Below are positions 9,295 through 18,332 of a stretch of 64,000 bases of DNA, piece by piece. Made by a program: the position numbers and the translations under genes. The stretch comes from Martinezella tropici (GTDB lineage: Bacteria > Pseudomonadota > Alphaproteobacteria > Rhizobiales > Rhizobiaceae): contig JUHI01000005.1 of NCBI GenBank assembly GCA_000799755.1, positions 186,001 to 250,000 of the forward strand, read 5' to 3'. Numbering within the stretch: position 1 is the stretch's first letter; each line of letters opens with the position of its first letter. Under the pieces are notes generated by a model. It was given only the letters and a program-made list of their open reading frames with translations, did not search any database and was not told the origin of the DNA.

Positions 9295-9879
9295 TCAGGA
9301 GGCGTCGTCTCCATCGTCTTCAGGCTCAAGGTCGGGTACCAGTTGCTGGGGCCAGCTTTCGGAGGCAACAACAAGCTTGGTCAGGATTTCGGAGAGGTTC
9401 AGGCGTTCCGCAGGCGAGAGGCATTCGAGCATCGTCCGCTCGTAGCTCATCATCTTTTCCTCGACCGCCTCGACCGCGGCACGGCCCTTTTCCGTCAGTT
9501 TCAGCGCAACGCGCCGCTGATCAATCTGGTCGAGTTCGCGGCTGATCATGCCGAGCGTGTCCAATTTGGTAACAGCGCGGCTCAAAGTGTTTTTCGGAAA
9601 ACCCGAGGAGCGGACGACTTCGGTCAATGTGAGCTCATCGCTCAAATAGAGCGACCAAAGCACGACGAATTCGGGCCGCAACAATCCAAGTTGCTGTTGG
9701 ATCAGCCCATAGACCGGGTTGTTGAATTGCAATGCCAGGTAGTTCAGGCGAAAGGAAAACCAACAGGGATTCCGCCAGAGCTTGGGGTAGAGGGGATCGT
9801 CTTCCGAGAGACTTGAAAGCCCCGGCTCGTCTCTCCCGGCTCGTCCTTCATAAAGGGCAGTGCGCAATAGCTCGTCCAT
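9295..9879 (-). CDS. MarR-family transcriptional regulator
   Basis: A winged-helix regulator of about 194 residues. The recognition region is visible (ELTLTEVVRSSGFPKNTLSRAVTKLDTLG), followed by the wing with a D-QRR motif (DQIDQRRVALKLTEKG), then a C-terminal dimerisation helix and an acidic tail rich in D/E. The ATG at 9879 is two codons inside a possible TTG start at 9885; neither has a strong ribosome site. It sits between the binding-protein gene (downstream on the same strand) and the divergent creatininase/permease operon. It is therefore the likely regulator of both halves of this importer. The palindrome at 9902-9919 is a good candidate operator. Confidence 0.88.
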   Translation of the reverse strand: MDELLRTALYEGRAGRDEPGLSSLSEDDPLYPKLWRNPCWFSFRLNYLALQFNNPVYGLIQQQLGLLRPEFVVLWSLYLSDELTLTEVVRSSGFPKNTLSRAVTKLDTLGMISRELDQIDQRRVALKLTEKGRAAVEAVEEKMMSYERTMLECLSPAERLNLSEILTKLVVASESWPQQLVPDLEPEDDGDDAS

Positions 9880-9901
9880 CGACAAAACCCGATCAGATTT
9901 T

Positions 9902-9919
9902 CCAATTAGTACTATTTGG
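9902..9919. promoter_or_regulatory. Candidate MarR operator (18-base near-perfect palindrome)
   Basis: CCAATTAGTACTATTTGG is symmetric at 16 of 18 positions around AGTACT. It sits 23 bases upstream of the marR start in the AT-rich divergent region. Length and symmetry fit MarR-family sites, and the position suggests autorepression. Confidence 0.5.
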
Positions 9920-9960
9920 GACGATATTTAAAATATTTGTTGCGTCAACTCCATTTTTTT

Positions 9961-9974
9961 GTTCCTAATGGAAC
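9961..9974. promoter_or_regulatory. Second small inverted repeat in marR/creatininase intergenic region
   Basis: GTTCC (9961-9965) and GGAAC (9970-9974) flank TAAT. It lies on the side of the divergent creatininase-permease operon and may be a second regulator site. Evidence is only the symmetry and position. Confidence 0.3.
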
Positions 9975-10078
9975 TGAATTACAAAACAAACAAAATGCGG
10001 AGATGCTCGTCGCACCGGCTTCTTCGTGAGGGGTTGGTGCGCTCTGGTGCCTGATTCCCGATATTCCAGGAGACGAAA

Positions 10079-10780
10079 ATGCGCATTCAGGACATGCATT
10101 GGTCGCAGGTCGAGGCCCGCGTCAAGGAAGACGATCGCTGTATCCTTCCAATCGGATCGGTTGAGCAGCACGCCTATCTGAGCCTCGCGACCGACATGAT
10201 CCTCGCCGAGCGTGTCTCGGTCGATGCGGCGCAGCCGACGGGCGTGCCCGTCTTCCCCTGCCTGCCCTATGGCATGGCCTCCGGCTTTGCGGATTTTCCA
10301 GGTACGATAACCCTCTCGCTTCGCACCTACATCAATGTCGTCGAGGACATACTCGACAGCGTCTATCATGCCGGCTTCCGCCGCATTCTCATCGTCAACG
10401 GCCACGGCGGCAACACGCCGATCAATCCGCTGTTGTCGGAATGGATGAACAGCCATCGCGATACGTCGGTCAAGCTTCATGACTGGTGGCGCGCTCCGAA
10501 GACCATGGCAAAAGTTTTGGAGATCGATTCCGCCGCCAGCCATGCAAGCTGGATGGAAAACTTTCCATGGACGCGCCTGGAAGGTGCCCCGGTTCCGAAC
10601 TTCAAAAAAGATCGCATAGACTTTGCCGCGACGGCGCGTGTCGACGCGGGACGAAAGCGCGAGCGCATAGCCGAAGGCAACTACCACGGCGTATTCCAGC
10701 GGCCCGACCAGGACATGATGGAAATCTGGAAGGTCGCCGTCGAAGAGACGCGGCATGAAATCGAGCATGACTGGCATTGA
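10079..10780 (+). CDS. Creatininase-family amidohydrolase
   Basis: A 233-residue metal-dependent hydrolase fold that opens cyclic or linear amides. Creatininase, formamide-type enzymes and MftE belong to the family. Visible metal-site motifs: EQH near residues 29-31 followed by D39 (family pattern E-x-H...D), NGHGGN at about 107-112, and HASWMEN further on in place of the usual HAGExET. The ATG at 10079 follows GGAGACGAAA. It is the first gene of the operon with two permeases and a fused ATPase (10851-14414). The imported compound is therefore probably an amide or peptide that this enzyme opens. The actual substrate is not known; creatinine itself is only one possibility. Confidence 0.8.
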   Translation: MRIQDMHWSQVEARVKEDDRCILPIGSVEQHAYLSLATDMILAERVSVDAAQPTGVPVFPCLPYGMASGFADFPGTITLSLRTYINVVEDILDSVYHAGFRRILIVNGHGGNTPINPLLSEWMNSHRDTSVKLHDWWRAPKTMAKVLEIDSAASHASWMENFPWTRLEGAPVPNFKKDRIDFAATARVDAGRKRERIAEGNYHGVFQRPDQDMMEIWKVAVEETRHEIEHDWH

Positions 10781-10850
10781 GACGCCGGATTTATCGTTTT
10801 AACGCACGATCCTTTGCGTAAGAACAGGGGACGCATCCAGAGAGAAGCAC

Positions 10851-11822
10851 ATGGCTTCATTCATCCTTCGCAGATCGGGGCAGGCGCTCATTGTCCTGAT
10901 CGTCATGTCCATCCTCGTCTTCATCGGTGTCTACGTCATCGGCAACCCTATCGACGTACTGATATCTCCTGATGTTACACAGGAAATTCGCCAGCGGGTC
11001 ATCGAGGAATACGGACTCAATCAGCCTCTCTGGAAGCAGTATATCGATTTTGTCCTTAAAACGGTCAGCGGAGACTTCGGCAGGTCGTTCGTGTTCAACA
11101 TGCCAGTCGTTGAGCTGATTGCACAGCGATTGCCGGCAACGCTGGAGCTTGCCGTTATCGCTGTACTGCTTGCGTCGGTGATCGGTGTGCCCCTCGGTGT
11201 CTATGCGGGTTATCGGCCTGACGGGTTTCTGCCGAAGCTGATCCTGGCTGGCTCGATCTTGGGATTTTCCGTGCCGACCTTCTGGATCGGTCTTATGCTC
11301 ATCATGATTTTCGCCGTACAGCTTGGTATTTTGCCGGCAGGCGGACGAGGAGCGACAATCGATCTCTTCGGTGTCCCATTCTCGTTCCTGACCGGGGACG
11401 GATGGATGCACCTCGCTCTACCCGTTCTCAATCTGGCATTGTTCAAGATGGCGATGATGTGCAGACTGGCGGCCGCCGGCACTCGCGAGATCATGACCAC
11501 CGACACGATCAAGTTTGCGCGTGCTGCCGGCATTCCGGAAGGAACGATCCTGCGCAAGCATGTGCTGAAACTGATTTCCATACCGCTCGTGACCGTATTC
11601 GGACTTGAGCTCGGCTCTACCGTTGCCTTCGCGTTGGTCACGGAAACCATTTTCAACTGGCCGGGACTCGGCAAGCTTATCGTCGATTCGATTGCCTCAT
11701 TGGATCGCCCGGTCATGGTGGCTTATCTGATGATGGTTGCAGTTCTATTTGTCGTCATCAATCTCTGCGTCGATCTGGCTTATGCCTTCCTCGATCCACG
11801 ACTTCGCCAGAAAGGCCGCTGA
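10851..11822 (+). CDS. ABC transporter permease, DppB/OppB type
   Basis: The first transmembrane subunit of the peptide-type importer, 323 residues. It begins with the typical membrane helix (FILRRSGQALIVLIVMSILVFIGV). The middle holds DFGRSFVFNMPVVELIAQRLPATLELA, and the EAA-like coupling loop (AARAAGIPEGTILRKHVLK-type, near residue 220-245) comes before the last helices and the ETIFNWPGLGKL motif. The ribosome site is AGAGAGAAG. The next permease starts one base after this stop, so the two are translationally coupled. Confidence 0.93.
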   Translation: MASFILRRSGQALIVLIVMSILVFIGVYVIGNPIDVLISPDVTQEIRQRVIEEYGLNQPLWKQYIDFVLKTVSGDFGRSFVFNMPVVELIAQRLPATLELAVIAVLLASVIGVPLGVYAGYRPDGFLPKLILAGSILGFSVPTFWIGLMLIMIFAVQLGILPAGGRGATIDLFGVPFSFLTGDGWMHLALPVLNLALFKMAMMCRLAAAGTREIMTTDTIKFARAAGIPEGTILRKHVLKLISIPLVTVFGLELGSTVAFALVTETIFNWPGLGKLIVDSIASLDRPVMVAYLMMVAVLFVVINLCVDLAYAFLDPRLRQKGR

Positions 11823-11823
11823 G

Positions 11824-12732
11824 ATGTCGACTTCCAATCAGATCAGCACTCCCCAGCAAAATGTCTCACCGCTAATGGAGTTCTGGCGCGCTTTTGCAAA
11901 GAACAAGATCGCGGTTATCGCGCTGATAGTCGTTGCTGTCATCGTTCTACTAGCCATATTTGCACCATGGATAACGCCACAAGATCCATATGATTTGAAA
12001 TCGTTGGTATTGCGTGATGCCCGCCGGCCGCCGGGCTACGTTGGCGCGAGTGGAATGCACTATTGGCTGGGCTCCGACAGTCAGGGCAGAGATCTTCTGT
12101 CCGCGATGATCTATGGGCTGCGCATTTCGCTCGAGATGGGCCTCATCGCCGGTGCCATTGCATTCAGCCTCGGTGCCATCGTCGGGTGTTTCGCGGCCTA
12201 TCTCGGCGGACGCACCGAGACGTTCATCATGCGTCTCGTCGACGTCCAGCTGTCATTTCCTGCCATTCTCCTGGCTTTTGTCGTCGCCGCTCTGCTTGGG
12301 CAAGGAAAATGGCAGCTGATTCTGGCGCTCGTCTTTGCGCAATATGCCTATTTTGTCAGAACCGCTCATGGCGCCGCATCGGCTGAGCGACAGAAGGACT
12401 ATGTGCAGGCCGCACTCTCCATACCGATGAGCGGCTGGCATGTCGTGACGCGGCATATTTTGCCCAACTCGCTGCCGCCCCTCATCGTCGTCGCAACCGT
12501 GCAGGTCGCGTCAGCGATTTCGCTCGAGGCGACGCTGTCGTTCCTCGGTGTCGGCCTGCCTCCGACAGAACCCTCGCTCGGCATGCTGATTGCCAACGGC
12601 TTCCAGTATCTGCTCTCTGGGCGCTACTGGATTTCGATCTATCCTGGTGTCGCGCTGATTATCCTGATCATGGCTATCAACCTCATGGGCGATCAGATCA
12701 GGGACATATTGAATCCGAGGTTGCGCAAATGA
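11824..12732 (+). CDS. ABC transporter permease, DppC/OppC type
   Basis: The second transmembrane subunit, 302 residues from the ATG at 11824. That ATG follows the stop of the previous gene by one base, which decides the start over an upstream in-frame ATG at 11737. It has an N-terminal OppC_N segment (FWRAFAKNKIAVIALIVVAVIVL), the HYWLGSDSQGRDLLSAMIYGLRISL motif near residues 79-103, and a C-terminal EATLSFLGVGLPPTEPSLGML coupling region. It overlaps the ATPase gene by ATGA at 12729-12732. Confidence 0.93.
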   Translation: MSTSNQISTPQQNVSPLMEFWRAFAKNKIAVIALIVVAVIVLLAIFAPWITPQDPYDLKSLVLRDARRPPGYVGASGMHYWLGSDSQGRDLLSAMIYGLRISLEMGLIAGAIAFSLGAIVGCFAAYLGGRTETFIMRLVDVQLSFPAILLAFVVAALLGQGKWQLILALVFAQYAYFVRTAHGAASAERQKDYVQAALSIPMSGWHVVTRHILPNSLPPLIVVATVQVASAISLEATLSFLGVGLPPTEPSLGMLIANGFQYLLSGRYWISIYPGVALIILIMAINLMGDQIRDILNPRLRK

Positions 12733-14414
12733 CCGCTCTCCTGCAAGTCGACAATCTCCGCACCTACTTCGAAACCGAACGGGGGACGGTTAAGTCCGTC
12801 GATGGCATTTCGTTCGATGTCGAAAGGGGACAGATTTTAGGGCTGGTCGGTGAATCCGGTTCCGGCAAGTCCATTACGGGCTTTTCGCTGATCGGGCTGC
12901 TCGACAAACCTGGGCGTATCCAGTCAGGCAGCTCGATCCGTTTCGAGGGCCGGGAGCTGGTCGGATTGTCCGAGGGCGAGCTGCGCAGTATTCGCGGCCG
13001 GGAGATCTCGATGGTCTTCCAAGACCCGATGATGACCCTCAACCCGGTGCTTAAGATCATCGACCAGATTGCAATGGCGATCCGCGCGCATGAAAAGGCG
13101 TCGGATGCCGAGGTTCGTCGCAGGGCGATCGATGCTCTGGCGCGGGTGCGCATCATCGAGCCGGAGAAAAAGGTCGATCAGTACCCACACCAGTTCTCCG
13201 GCGGCATGCGCCAGCGCGTCGCGATCGCGATCGCCCTATTGCATAAGCCCAAGCTGGTGATTGCGGACGAACCGACGACGGCGCTCGACGTGTCCGTCCA
13301 AGCTGAAATACTGAAGGAAGTGAAGGCGCTTGTCGCCGAACTCGGCATCTCGATGATCTGGATCAGCCACGATCTGGCGACGGTCGCATCGATATCGCAG
13401 AAGATTGCGGTCATGCGGCTCGGCAAAATCGTCGAAATGGGCTCAGTAGCGGAAGTGCTGGGTTCGCCGAAGCACCCCTATACGCAAGGATTGCTCGATG
13501 CCCTGCCATCGAGAAAGCGCCCCGGGGAGCTGCTGACATCAAGCGCCACGGAAAATGCCGAGCAATTTTCTGTTTCAGACGATGAGCCGAACAAGCCGAT
13601 CGATGCGAACCCGCAATTCGTAAGCGTTCAAGACGTTAACATGGTGTTCCAGAAGCCGGTGGGGTCGGCGGGTCGCTTTGCGCAGCGCCTCGGCATCGCC
13701 AAGCCACCTCATGTCAATCACGCGGTTCAATCGGCAAACCTGACGATTGCGCGCGGCGAGGTGCTAGGACTGGTGGGCGAATCCGGTTCCGGCAAATCCA
13801 CGCTGGGGCGGATCGTCTGTGGCATCTACACGCCGACATCAGGCAATGTCCTTGTCGATGGCCGCAAGGTGCGCGAAAACGACAGCAAGATCGGGACCTC
13901 GGTCCAGATGATCTTCCAGGACCCATTCGCATCGCTTGATCCCAGGCGCACGATATTTCAGTCGGTGGCCGATGGGCCGATAGCGCACAGGCTTTGCACG
14001 AAGAAGGATGCGCGCAACTATGTCAACCGCTGGCTCAAGGCTGTTGCTTTCGACTCGGCACTGGCCGATCGCTACCCGCATCAGTTTTCCGGCGGGCAGA
14101 GGCAACGCATCGCGATTGCTCGCGCGCTTGCCATGCAGCCCGAGCTGATCGTCTGCGATGAGCCCGTCGCCTCCCTCGACGTTTCCATTCAAGCTCAGGT
14201 CATCAATCTGCTGCTCGAACTGAAACGCCACTTCAATCTGACATTGCTCTTCATCAGCCATGATCTGTCGGTGGTGCGTCACCTGTGTGATCGCGTCGTC
14301 GTCATGCACCATGGAAAAATCGTTGAAGAAGGCGTGGTCTCGCAGATCTTTGCGCACCCGAAACAGCAATATACGCGGATGCTGCTCGATGCCGTTCCGC
14401 AGCCAGCTTGGTAA
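12729..14414 (+). CDS. Fused dipeptide-type ABC ATP-binding protein (DppD-DppF fusion)
   Basis: A 561-residue protein with two complete ATPase domains, each usually a separate gene in dpp/opp operons. The first has a Walker A GESGSGKS at about residues 41-48, signature FSGGMRQR and [10 protein letters not shown]. The second has a Walker A near 350, signature FSGGQRQR and CDEPVASLDV. Each ends with an oligopeptide-type C-terminal extension (HPYTQGLLDALPS and KQQYTRMLLDAVPQ). It starts within the stop of the permease gene, so it is the last gene of the operon. An imperfect GC-rich inverted repeat around 14425-14460 may terminate it. Fused versions are common in rhizobia, so this is not a gene-calling error. 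Confidence 0.92.
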   Translation: MTALLQVDNLRTYFETERGTVKSVDGISFDVERGQILGLVGESGSGKSITGFSLIGLLDKPGRIQSGSSIRFEGRELVGLSEGELRSIRGREISMVFQDPMMTLNPVLKIIDQIAMAIRAHEKASDAEVRRRAIDALARVRIIEPEKKVDQYPHQFSGGMRQRVAIAIALLHKPKLVIADEPTTALDVSVQAEILKEVKALVAELGISMIWISHDLATVASISQKIAVMRLGKIVEMGSVAEVLGSPKHPYTQGLLDALPSRKRPGELLTSSATENAEQFSVSDDEPNKPIDANPQFVSVQDVNMVFQKPVGSAGRFAQRLGIAKPPHVNHAVQSANLTIARGEVLGLVGESGSGKSTLGRIVCGIYTPTSGNVLVDGRKVRENDSKIGTSVQMIFQDPFASLDPRRTIFQSVADGPIAHRLCTKKDARNYVNRWLKAVAFDSALADRYPHQFSGGQRQRIAIARALAMQPELIVCDEPVASLDVSIQAQVINLLLELKRHFNLTLLFISHDLSVVRHLCDRVVVMHHGKIVEEGVVSQIFAHPKQQYTRMLLDAVPQPAW

Positions 14415-14700
14415 ACCGTGATGCAGGGCATAGGCCGGATCGTTGCAAACCCGGCTTGCCCACGCGGCTACCTCTGGACCTGCCGCTGATCGAGGTCGAC
14501 TATCGAACCCTCGATATGCCGGGATCGAAGGGAGACGTGAACCGTTCCTTGACTGAAAGCCTGGATTCTTGATCGTACCTTCCTGCGGTGATCCGTTCGG
14601 CAAACATATGCCGAGCGAGCCATTCTCATGCCCGGCAAACTCGATTGTCTGCGCCATTCAACGAGATGGAGGGTCGCAATTTGGGCCATGCCTGTCAAAT

Positions 14701-15570
14701 CTAGCGTAGTTTTTCCTTTAGAAATTCGATGAAGCACAGGGTTTTGGCAGGTACGAGCCGTGTTTCGGTCACGGCATGGACCGTCTGGACAGCGCCTTGC
14801 CATTGCGGCAGAATTCGCCGCAACCTTCCAGCCGCTAAATCTTGCAAGACGATAGGTTCCGGAAGGAACGCCACTCCCATGCCAAGGACCGCCAGTTGAC
14901 GGATCATGGATACGCTATTGACCCGATAGCGGCCGTGAACCGTCGGATTGGCTGCTTCTGCTCCCGATTGAACCATCCATGTCGGCATTGTGGGCATTGT
15001 CAGGCATTGATGCTGTTCGAGCTCTTGCGGATGCCCGGGGGAACCATTCGCGTCGAGATAGGACGGAGCCGCGTAAAATTGAGCGTGAATCCGGGCAATC
15101 ACGCGGCTGATCAGACCAGGGTTTTCCGGTGCTCTCATCCGGATCGCCAGATCGAAAGGTTCGCCAACGAGGTCGACATTGCGAGGCGTCAGGTCGAGAT
15201 CGAAACTGATGCCTGGATATAGCTCCGCGAATTCCGGAAGAAGCGGAGCGATGTAGGTCAACGTGAAATCGACCGATGACGACACCCGGAGCACCCCCGT
15301 CGGCTGTGCAACCATCGTGCCTAGTTCCTCATAGGCGATCCGCGCTTCCTCGACGATGCGGCTACAGCGTTCATAATAGATTTGGCCGGCTTCGGTGAGC
15401 TCGATTTTGCGGGTTGTCCTATTGAGGAGCCTGAGCCCGATCCCCTCTTCCAACAGGCCGATCCGGCGCGACAAGGTTGAATTTGGCATGCCGAGAATCT
15501 CTGCGGCGCGGCGAAAGCTGCGTGTTTTCACCACTTCAACGAAGAGCGCCATGTCGTTCAGGTAATCCAA
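14701..15570 (-). CDS. LysR-family transcriptional regulator
   Basis: A 289-residue regulator with an N-terminal LysR helix-turn-helix (MALFVEVVKTRSFRRAAEILGMPNSTLSRRIGLLEE, about residues 7-42) and a substrate-binding effector domain from about residue 90. A TTG start at 15570 is chosen because GGAG lies 7 bases upstream and MDYLNDMALFVEVV is the usual family beginning; an ATG at 15552 is possible. It is divergent from the old-yellow-enzyme gene at 15672 with about 100 bases between. Such LysR/OYE pairs are common and the regulator probably activates or represses that reductase in response to an electrophile. Confidence 0.9.
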   Translation of the reverse strand: MDYLNDMALFVEVVKTRSFRRAAEILGMPNSTLSRRIGLLEEGIGLRLLNRTTRKIELTEAGQIYYERCSRIVEEARIAYEELGTMVAQPTGVLRVSSSVDFTLTYIAPLLPEFAELYPGISFDLDLTPRNVDLVGEPFDLAIRMRAPENPGLISRVIARIHAQFYAAPSYLDANGSPGHPQELEQHQCLTMPTMPTWMVQSGAEAANPTVHGRYRVNSVSMIRQLAVLGMGVAFLPEPIVLQDLAAGRLRRILPQWQGAVQTVHAVTETRLVPAKTLCFIEFLKEKLR

Positions 15571-15588
15571 ACAATTGCTCCATGAGAT

Positions 15589-15620
15589 GGATAATCATTT
15601 CCATTAGCCTAGGGTTATCC
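15589..15620. promoter_or_regulatory. Inverted half-sites between lysR and OYE gene
   Basis: GGATAA (15589-15594) and TTATCC (15615-15620) face each other across 20 bases in the divergent promoter region. It could be the LysR binding region; the evidence is position and symmetry only. Confidence 0.3.
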
Positions 15621-15671
15621 TGCTCAATGGACAAGCTCATATCTGTGTCGTCAGTTAGAAGGAACATTGAC

Positions 15672-16742
15672 ATGAACAACATCTTCGAACCCGTTACAGT
15701 CGGCCAGATCGAGCTTGCGAACCGGCTCGTCATGGCTCCCATGACCCGTTCGCGCGCAAACACGGATGGTACGCCTAGCGACCTTGCCGCCGAATATTAT
15801 TCTCAGCGCGCCGGCCTCGGCTTGATCGTTACGGAGGGTACACAGCCCTCGGACGACGGACAGGGCTACCTGACGACGCCCGGCATTTATACGGATGCCC
15901 ATGTCGAAGGCTGGAGCAAAGTGACCTCGGCCGTGCACACCAACGGCGGCCGCATCTTCTTCCAGCTGATGCATGCCGGGCGCATGTCTCATCCCAACAA
16001 CACGCCGCATCATCGCCAGGGCGTCGCACCTTCCGCGGTAGCGCCAGGCGCTCCGATGTTCACCCTGTCGGGCATGCAAGACATTCCCGCTCCGCGTGCC
16101 CTGACCATCGGAGAAATCGGTCAAACCGTGGCAGACTTCCGCCTGGCCGCCCGTCGTGCAATCGAAGCTGGAGCTGATGGTGTCGAGATACACGGCGCAA
16201 ACGGTTATCTTGTCCACCAGTTCCTCGCACCTAGCGCCAATAGGCGCACGGACGAGTATGGAGGCTCGATCGAAAACCGGGCGCGCTTCGCGATCGACGT
16301 AACGGCGGCGATTGCAGCCGAAATCGGCGCAGCGCGCACGGCAATCCGCCTGTCACCCGGACTTGCAATGTGGGGGATCGACGAAGGCGTTGAGGGCCCT
16401 GAGCTCTACCGCTACCTCGTCCGCAAGCTCGACGAATTGAACCTTGCCTATCTCCACATCATGCATACCGGAAACGATGCGCTGCTCGCAGACATCAGAA
16501 AGCTGTGGCACCAACCATTGATCGTCAACCGACCAGGGCGTTCGCGCGATCTCATTGGCGCCGATATTGCGGCCGGTCTTGCCGATCTCGAGGCCTATGG
16601 CCAACTTGTGCTGGCAAACCCTGACTTCGTCGATCGGCTTAAGACCAATGCTGCGATGAACCAAGCAGACCAAACCACGTTCTTCGGCGGAAATGCTACC
16701 GGATACACCGACTATCCGCTGCTCACGGCGGCCAGCACGTGA
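15672..16742 (+). CDS. Old-yellow-enzyme family alkene reductase (NemA-like)
   Basis: An FMN-dependent, NAD(P)H-using cytosolic reductase of activated C=C bonds and nitro/maleimide compounds, 356 residues. It opens with IFEPVTVGQIELANRLVMAPMTRSRA, the FMN-binding start of the family. FFQLMHAGRMSH (about residues 95-106) is followed by GVEIHGANGYLVHQFL, where the H and N (family H-x-x-N substrate pair) are visible. NRRTDEYGGSIENRARF comes next. The start at 15672 follows AGAAGGAACATTG; upstream in-frame codons from 15477 overlap the lysR gene and are rejected. The LysR-type regulator at 14701 is its likely controller. Confidence 0.92.
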   Translation: MNNIFEPVTVGQIELANRLVMAPMTRSRANTDGTPSDLAAEYYSQRAGLGLIVTEGTQPSDDGQGYLTTPGIYTDAHVEGWSKVTSAVHTNGGRIFFQLMHAGRMSHPNNTPHHRQGVAPSAVAPGAPMFTLSGMQDIPAPRALTIGEIGQTVADFRLAARRAIEAGADGVEIHGANGYLVHQFLAPSANRRTDEYGGSIENRARFAIDVTAAIAAEIGAARTAIRLSPGLAMWGIDEGVEGPELYRYLVRKLDELNLAYLHIMHTGNDALLADIRKLWHQPLIVNRPGRSRDLIGADIAAGLADLEAYGQLVLANPDFVDRLKTNAAMNQADQTTFFGGNATGYTDYPLLTAAST

Positions 16743-17032
16743 GACAAGGCCACATGGTGAACCAGCGCGCCGATTGATCGAGGCCTGCGCGACCCCTGTC
16801 GCGATGTTCGCAACCATCGGAGCGGACATCGCCATTTCAGGCGCACTAGGAGTGGCGCCAAGCTCGATGGCTTCGCAAATTGATGGCGAAGATGCGCAAA
16901 GCCTCCATCATACCGTCGAAGATGCGCTGACTGCGCTGTTCTGCAGGCAAGACACGCGGCGTATGCTGAGCGGACCCCAGTTGCCAGTGGCGCTAGCTTC
17001 CTGGTCCGTCCAGCGCCTCTTGGGCCAATCAT

Positions 17033-17941
17033 CTAACTTTCCAAAATTGTCGCAACGTGCCGAATGGCGCGTGCGACCGCCGCTTTGGGAGGAGCAATCG
17101 CGGGATCTTGTTCTGCCTCCACCACGAGCCATCCGCGATAACCGCTTTCGCGCACGAACTTCGCAAGAGGGGCGAAGTCGATGATGCCATCGCCCGGGAC
17201 GGTGAACATTCCGCCTCGGACGCCTGCGTTGAAGCTCAGGTCTCGTTGGCGAACTTCGTCCATCACCCCTCCCCTAACGTCTTTCAGATGGATATGCACG
17301 ATGCGGTCTCCAAAGCGATCTATGAGCCTCTGGTAGTCGAACCCGCCGCCTTTAGAATGTCCCGTGTCGAGAAGCAGACCGGCTTCGCGGCCAGCTAGAT
17401 CGAACAATCGGGAAACCTCGTCATATGTCTCCGCGACCATCATGAGATGATGGTGATAGGCAAACTTCAGCCCATAGTCCCCGAAGAGACGCATCGAGAA
17501 CTCGGTCAGACGCGCGGCATATCCGGGCACATCCTCCTTCGGCATGATCATTCGCTGCGACATCGGCCGGTCAAGCGGCGATCCGGGAGCCATCATCCCG
17601 ACCTCGCCATAGACCATGACCTCACAGCCCATGGCACGAAGCAGGCCGGCGTGGCGTGCGACCGCGGCCATTTCTTCGTCGACACTGCGTTCAGCCAACT
17701 CGCCGGAGTGCCAACCCGACGCCAATGAAAGTCCAAAACTCCCCAGCAGCGGTCGCAGCACGTCCGCATCGCGCGGAAATTTCCGTCCAAGTTCGATGCC
17801 TTGATAACCGACTTCCGCGGCGTCGGTGAGGCAGGTCTCCAGCAAGATGTCCGCGCCAAGATCCTCGAGAACATCATTTGCCCAGGATAAGGGACTGACG
17901 GCAAGCCGGATGCCTTTCGGCGAGAATTCGATCATATTCAT
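17033..17941 (-). CDS. iolE: IolE-like sugar isomerase/dehydratase (inosose dehydratase family, TIM barrel)
   Basis: A 302-residue xylose-isomerase-like TIM barrel. Matches to the IolE family are strong: LETCLTDAAEVGYQGIELG near residues 34-52, the metal-site YHHHL, LLLDTGHSKGG, HIHLKD, the GGMFTVPGDG loop and the closing GWLVVEAEQDP. IolE converts scyllo-inosose (2-keto-myo-inositol) to a diketone. The ATG at 17941 follows GGAGGAAAC, which beats any upstream in-frame start. It is the last gene of the seven-gene minus-strand operon that starts at 23277. No iolB, iolC or iolD is in the window, so the substrate may be inositol or a related keto-polyol. Confidence 0.78.
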   Translation of the reverse strand: MNMIEFSPKGIRLAVSPLSWANDVLEDLGADILLETCLTDAAEVGYQGIELGRKFPRDADVLRPLLGSFGLSLASGWHSGELAERSVDEEMAAVARHAGLLRAMGCEVMVYGEVGMMAPGSPLDRPMSQRMIMPKEDVPGYAARLTEFSMRLFGDYGLKFAYHHHLMMVAETYDEVSRLFDLAGREAGLLLDTGHSKGGGFDYQRLIDRFGDRIVHIHLKDVRGGVMDEVRQRDLSFNAGVRGGMFTVPGDGIIDFAPLAKFVRESGYRGWLVVEAEQDPAIAPPKAAVARAIRHVATILES

Positions 17942-17999
17942 GTTTCCTCCGTGAGTGACGCGTGGGGTGGGAAGGCTCATTCCGCGTCTCTCGAGAAAA

Positions 18000-18302
18000 T
18001 TAGGGTTCTTTCGCCACATGCCGCTCGCTCGCCGCAGCGCGCAAGTGCTGGCGAAATAGCGTCTTGAATTCCCTGAAGGTCGAAAAGCCGAGGGCATTCG
18101 CCATCCGCACGACCGTCGAGGGCGAGACGAGACATTCGTTCGCAAGGGAATTGATGGTTCCGAAGGCTACGATATCCGGCCGAGCCAGAACGACGCGCGC
18201 AAGCCGCTCCTGCTGCTCGGGTAGCCTCAAGCCCACCGCCGCGATCATGCGCTTCAGCTCTCTGACATTGTCGGGCTTTTTCATTGTTTGTTGCGTGCTC
18301 AT
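18000..18302 (-). CDS. RpiR-type DNA-binding domain protein lacking the SIS domain
   Basis: About 100 residues from the ATG at 18302, which has AGGA upstream. Nearly all of it is the RpiR/HTH_6 N-terminal domain: an initial helix (NVRELKRMIAAVGLRLPEQQERLARVVL), then INSLANECLVSPSTVVRMANALGFSTFREFKTLF as the helix-turn-helix. Full RpiR regulators are about 280-300 residues with a C-terminal sugar-phosphate-binding SIS domain. Here the frame stops right after the DNA-binding part, and the next 58 bases to iolE hold no SIS sequence. It may be a real single-domain regulator or a truncated remnant. It lies inside the inositol-like operon. Confidence 0.75.
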   Translation of the reverse strand: MSTQQTMKKPDNVRELKRMIAAVGLRLPEQQERLARVVLARPDIVAFGTINSLANECLVSPSTVVRMANALGFSTFREFKTLFRQHLRAAASERHVAKEP

Positions 18303-18332
18303 GAAGCGATCCTGATCGTCATGGATGCATGA

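Noticed and set aside
16743..17032. Possible gene in the gap between the OYE gene and iolE (plus-strand frame to 17184)
   Set aside because: It begins inside the OYE gene, runs into iolE on the other strand, has no ribosome site, and resembles no known family. Nothing else is visible in this 290-base gap.
17942..18145. N-terminal extension of the IolE-like protein
   Set aside because: The extra ~68 residues are arginine-rich, overlap the RpiR-domain gene, and the ATG at 17941 has a strong GGAGG site.
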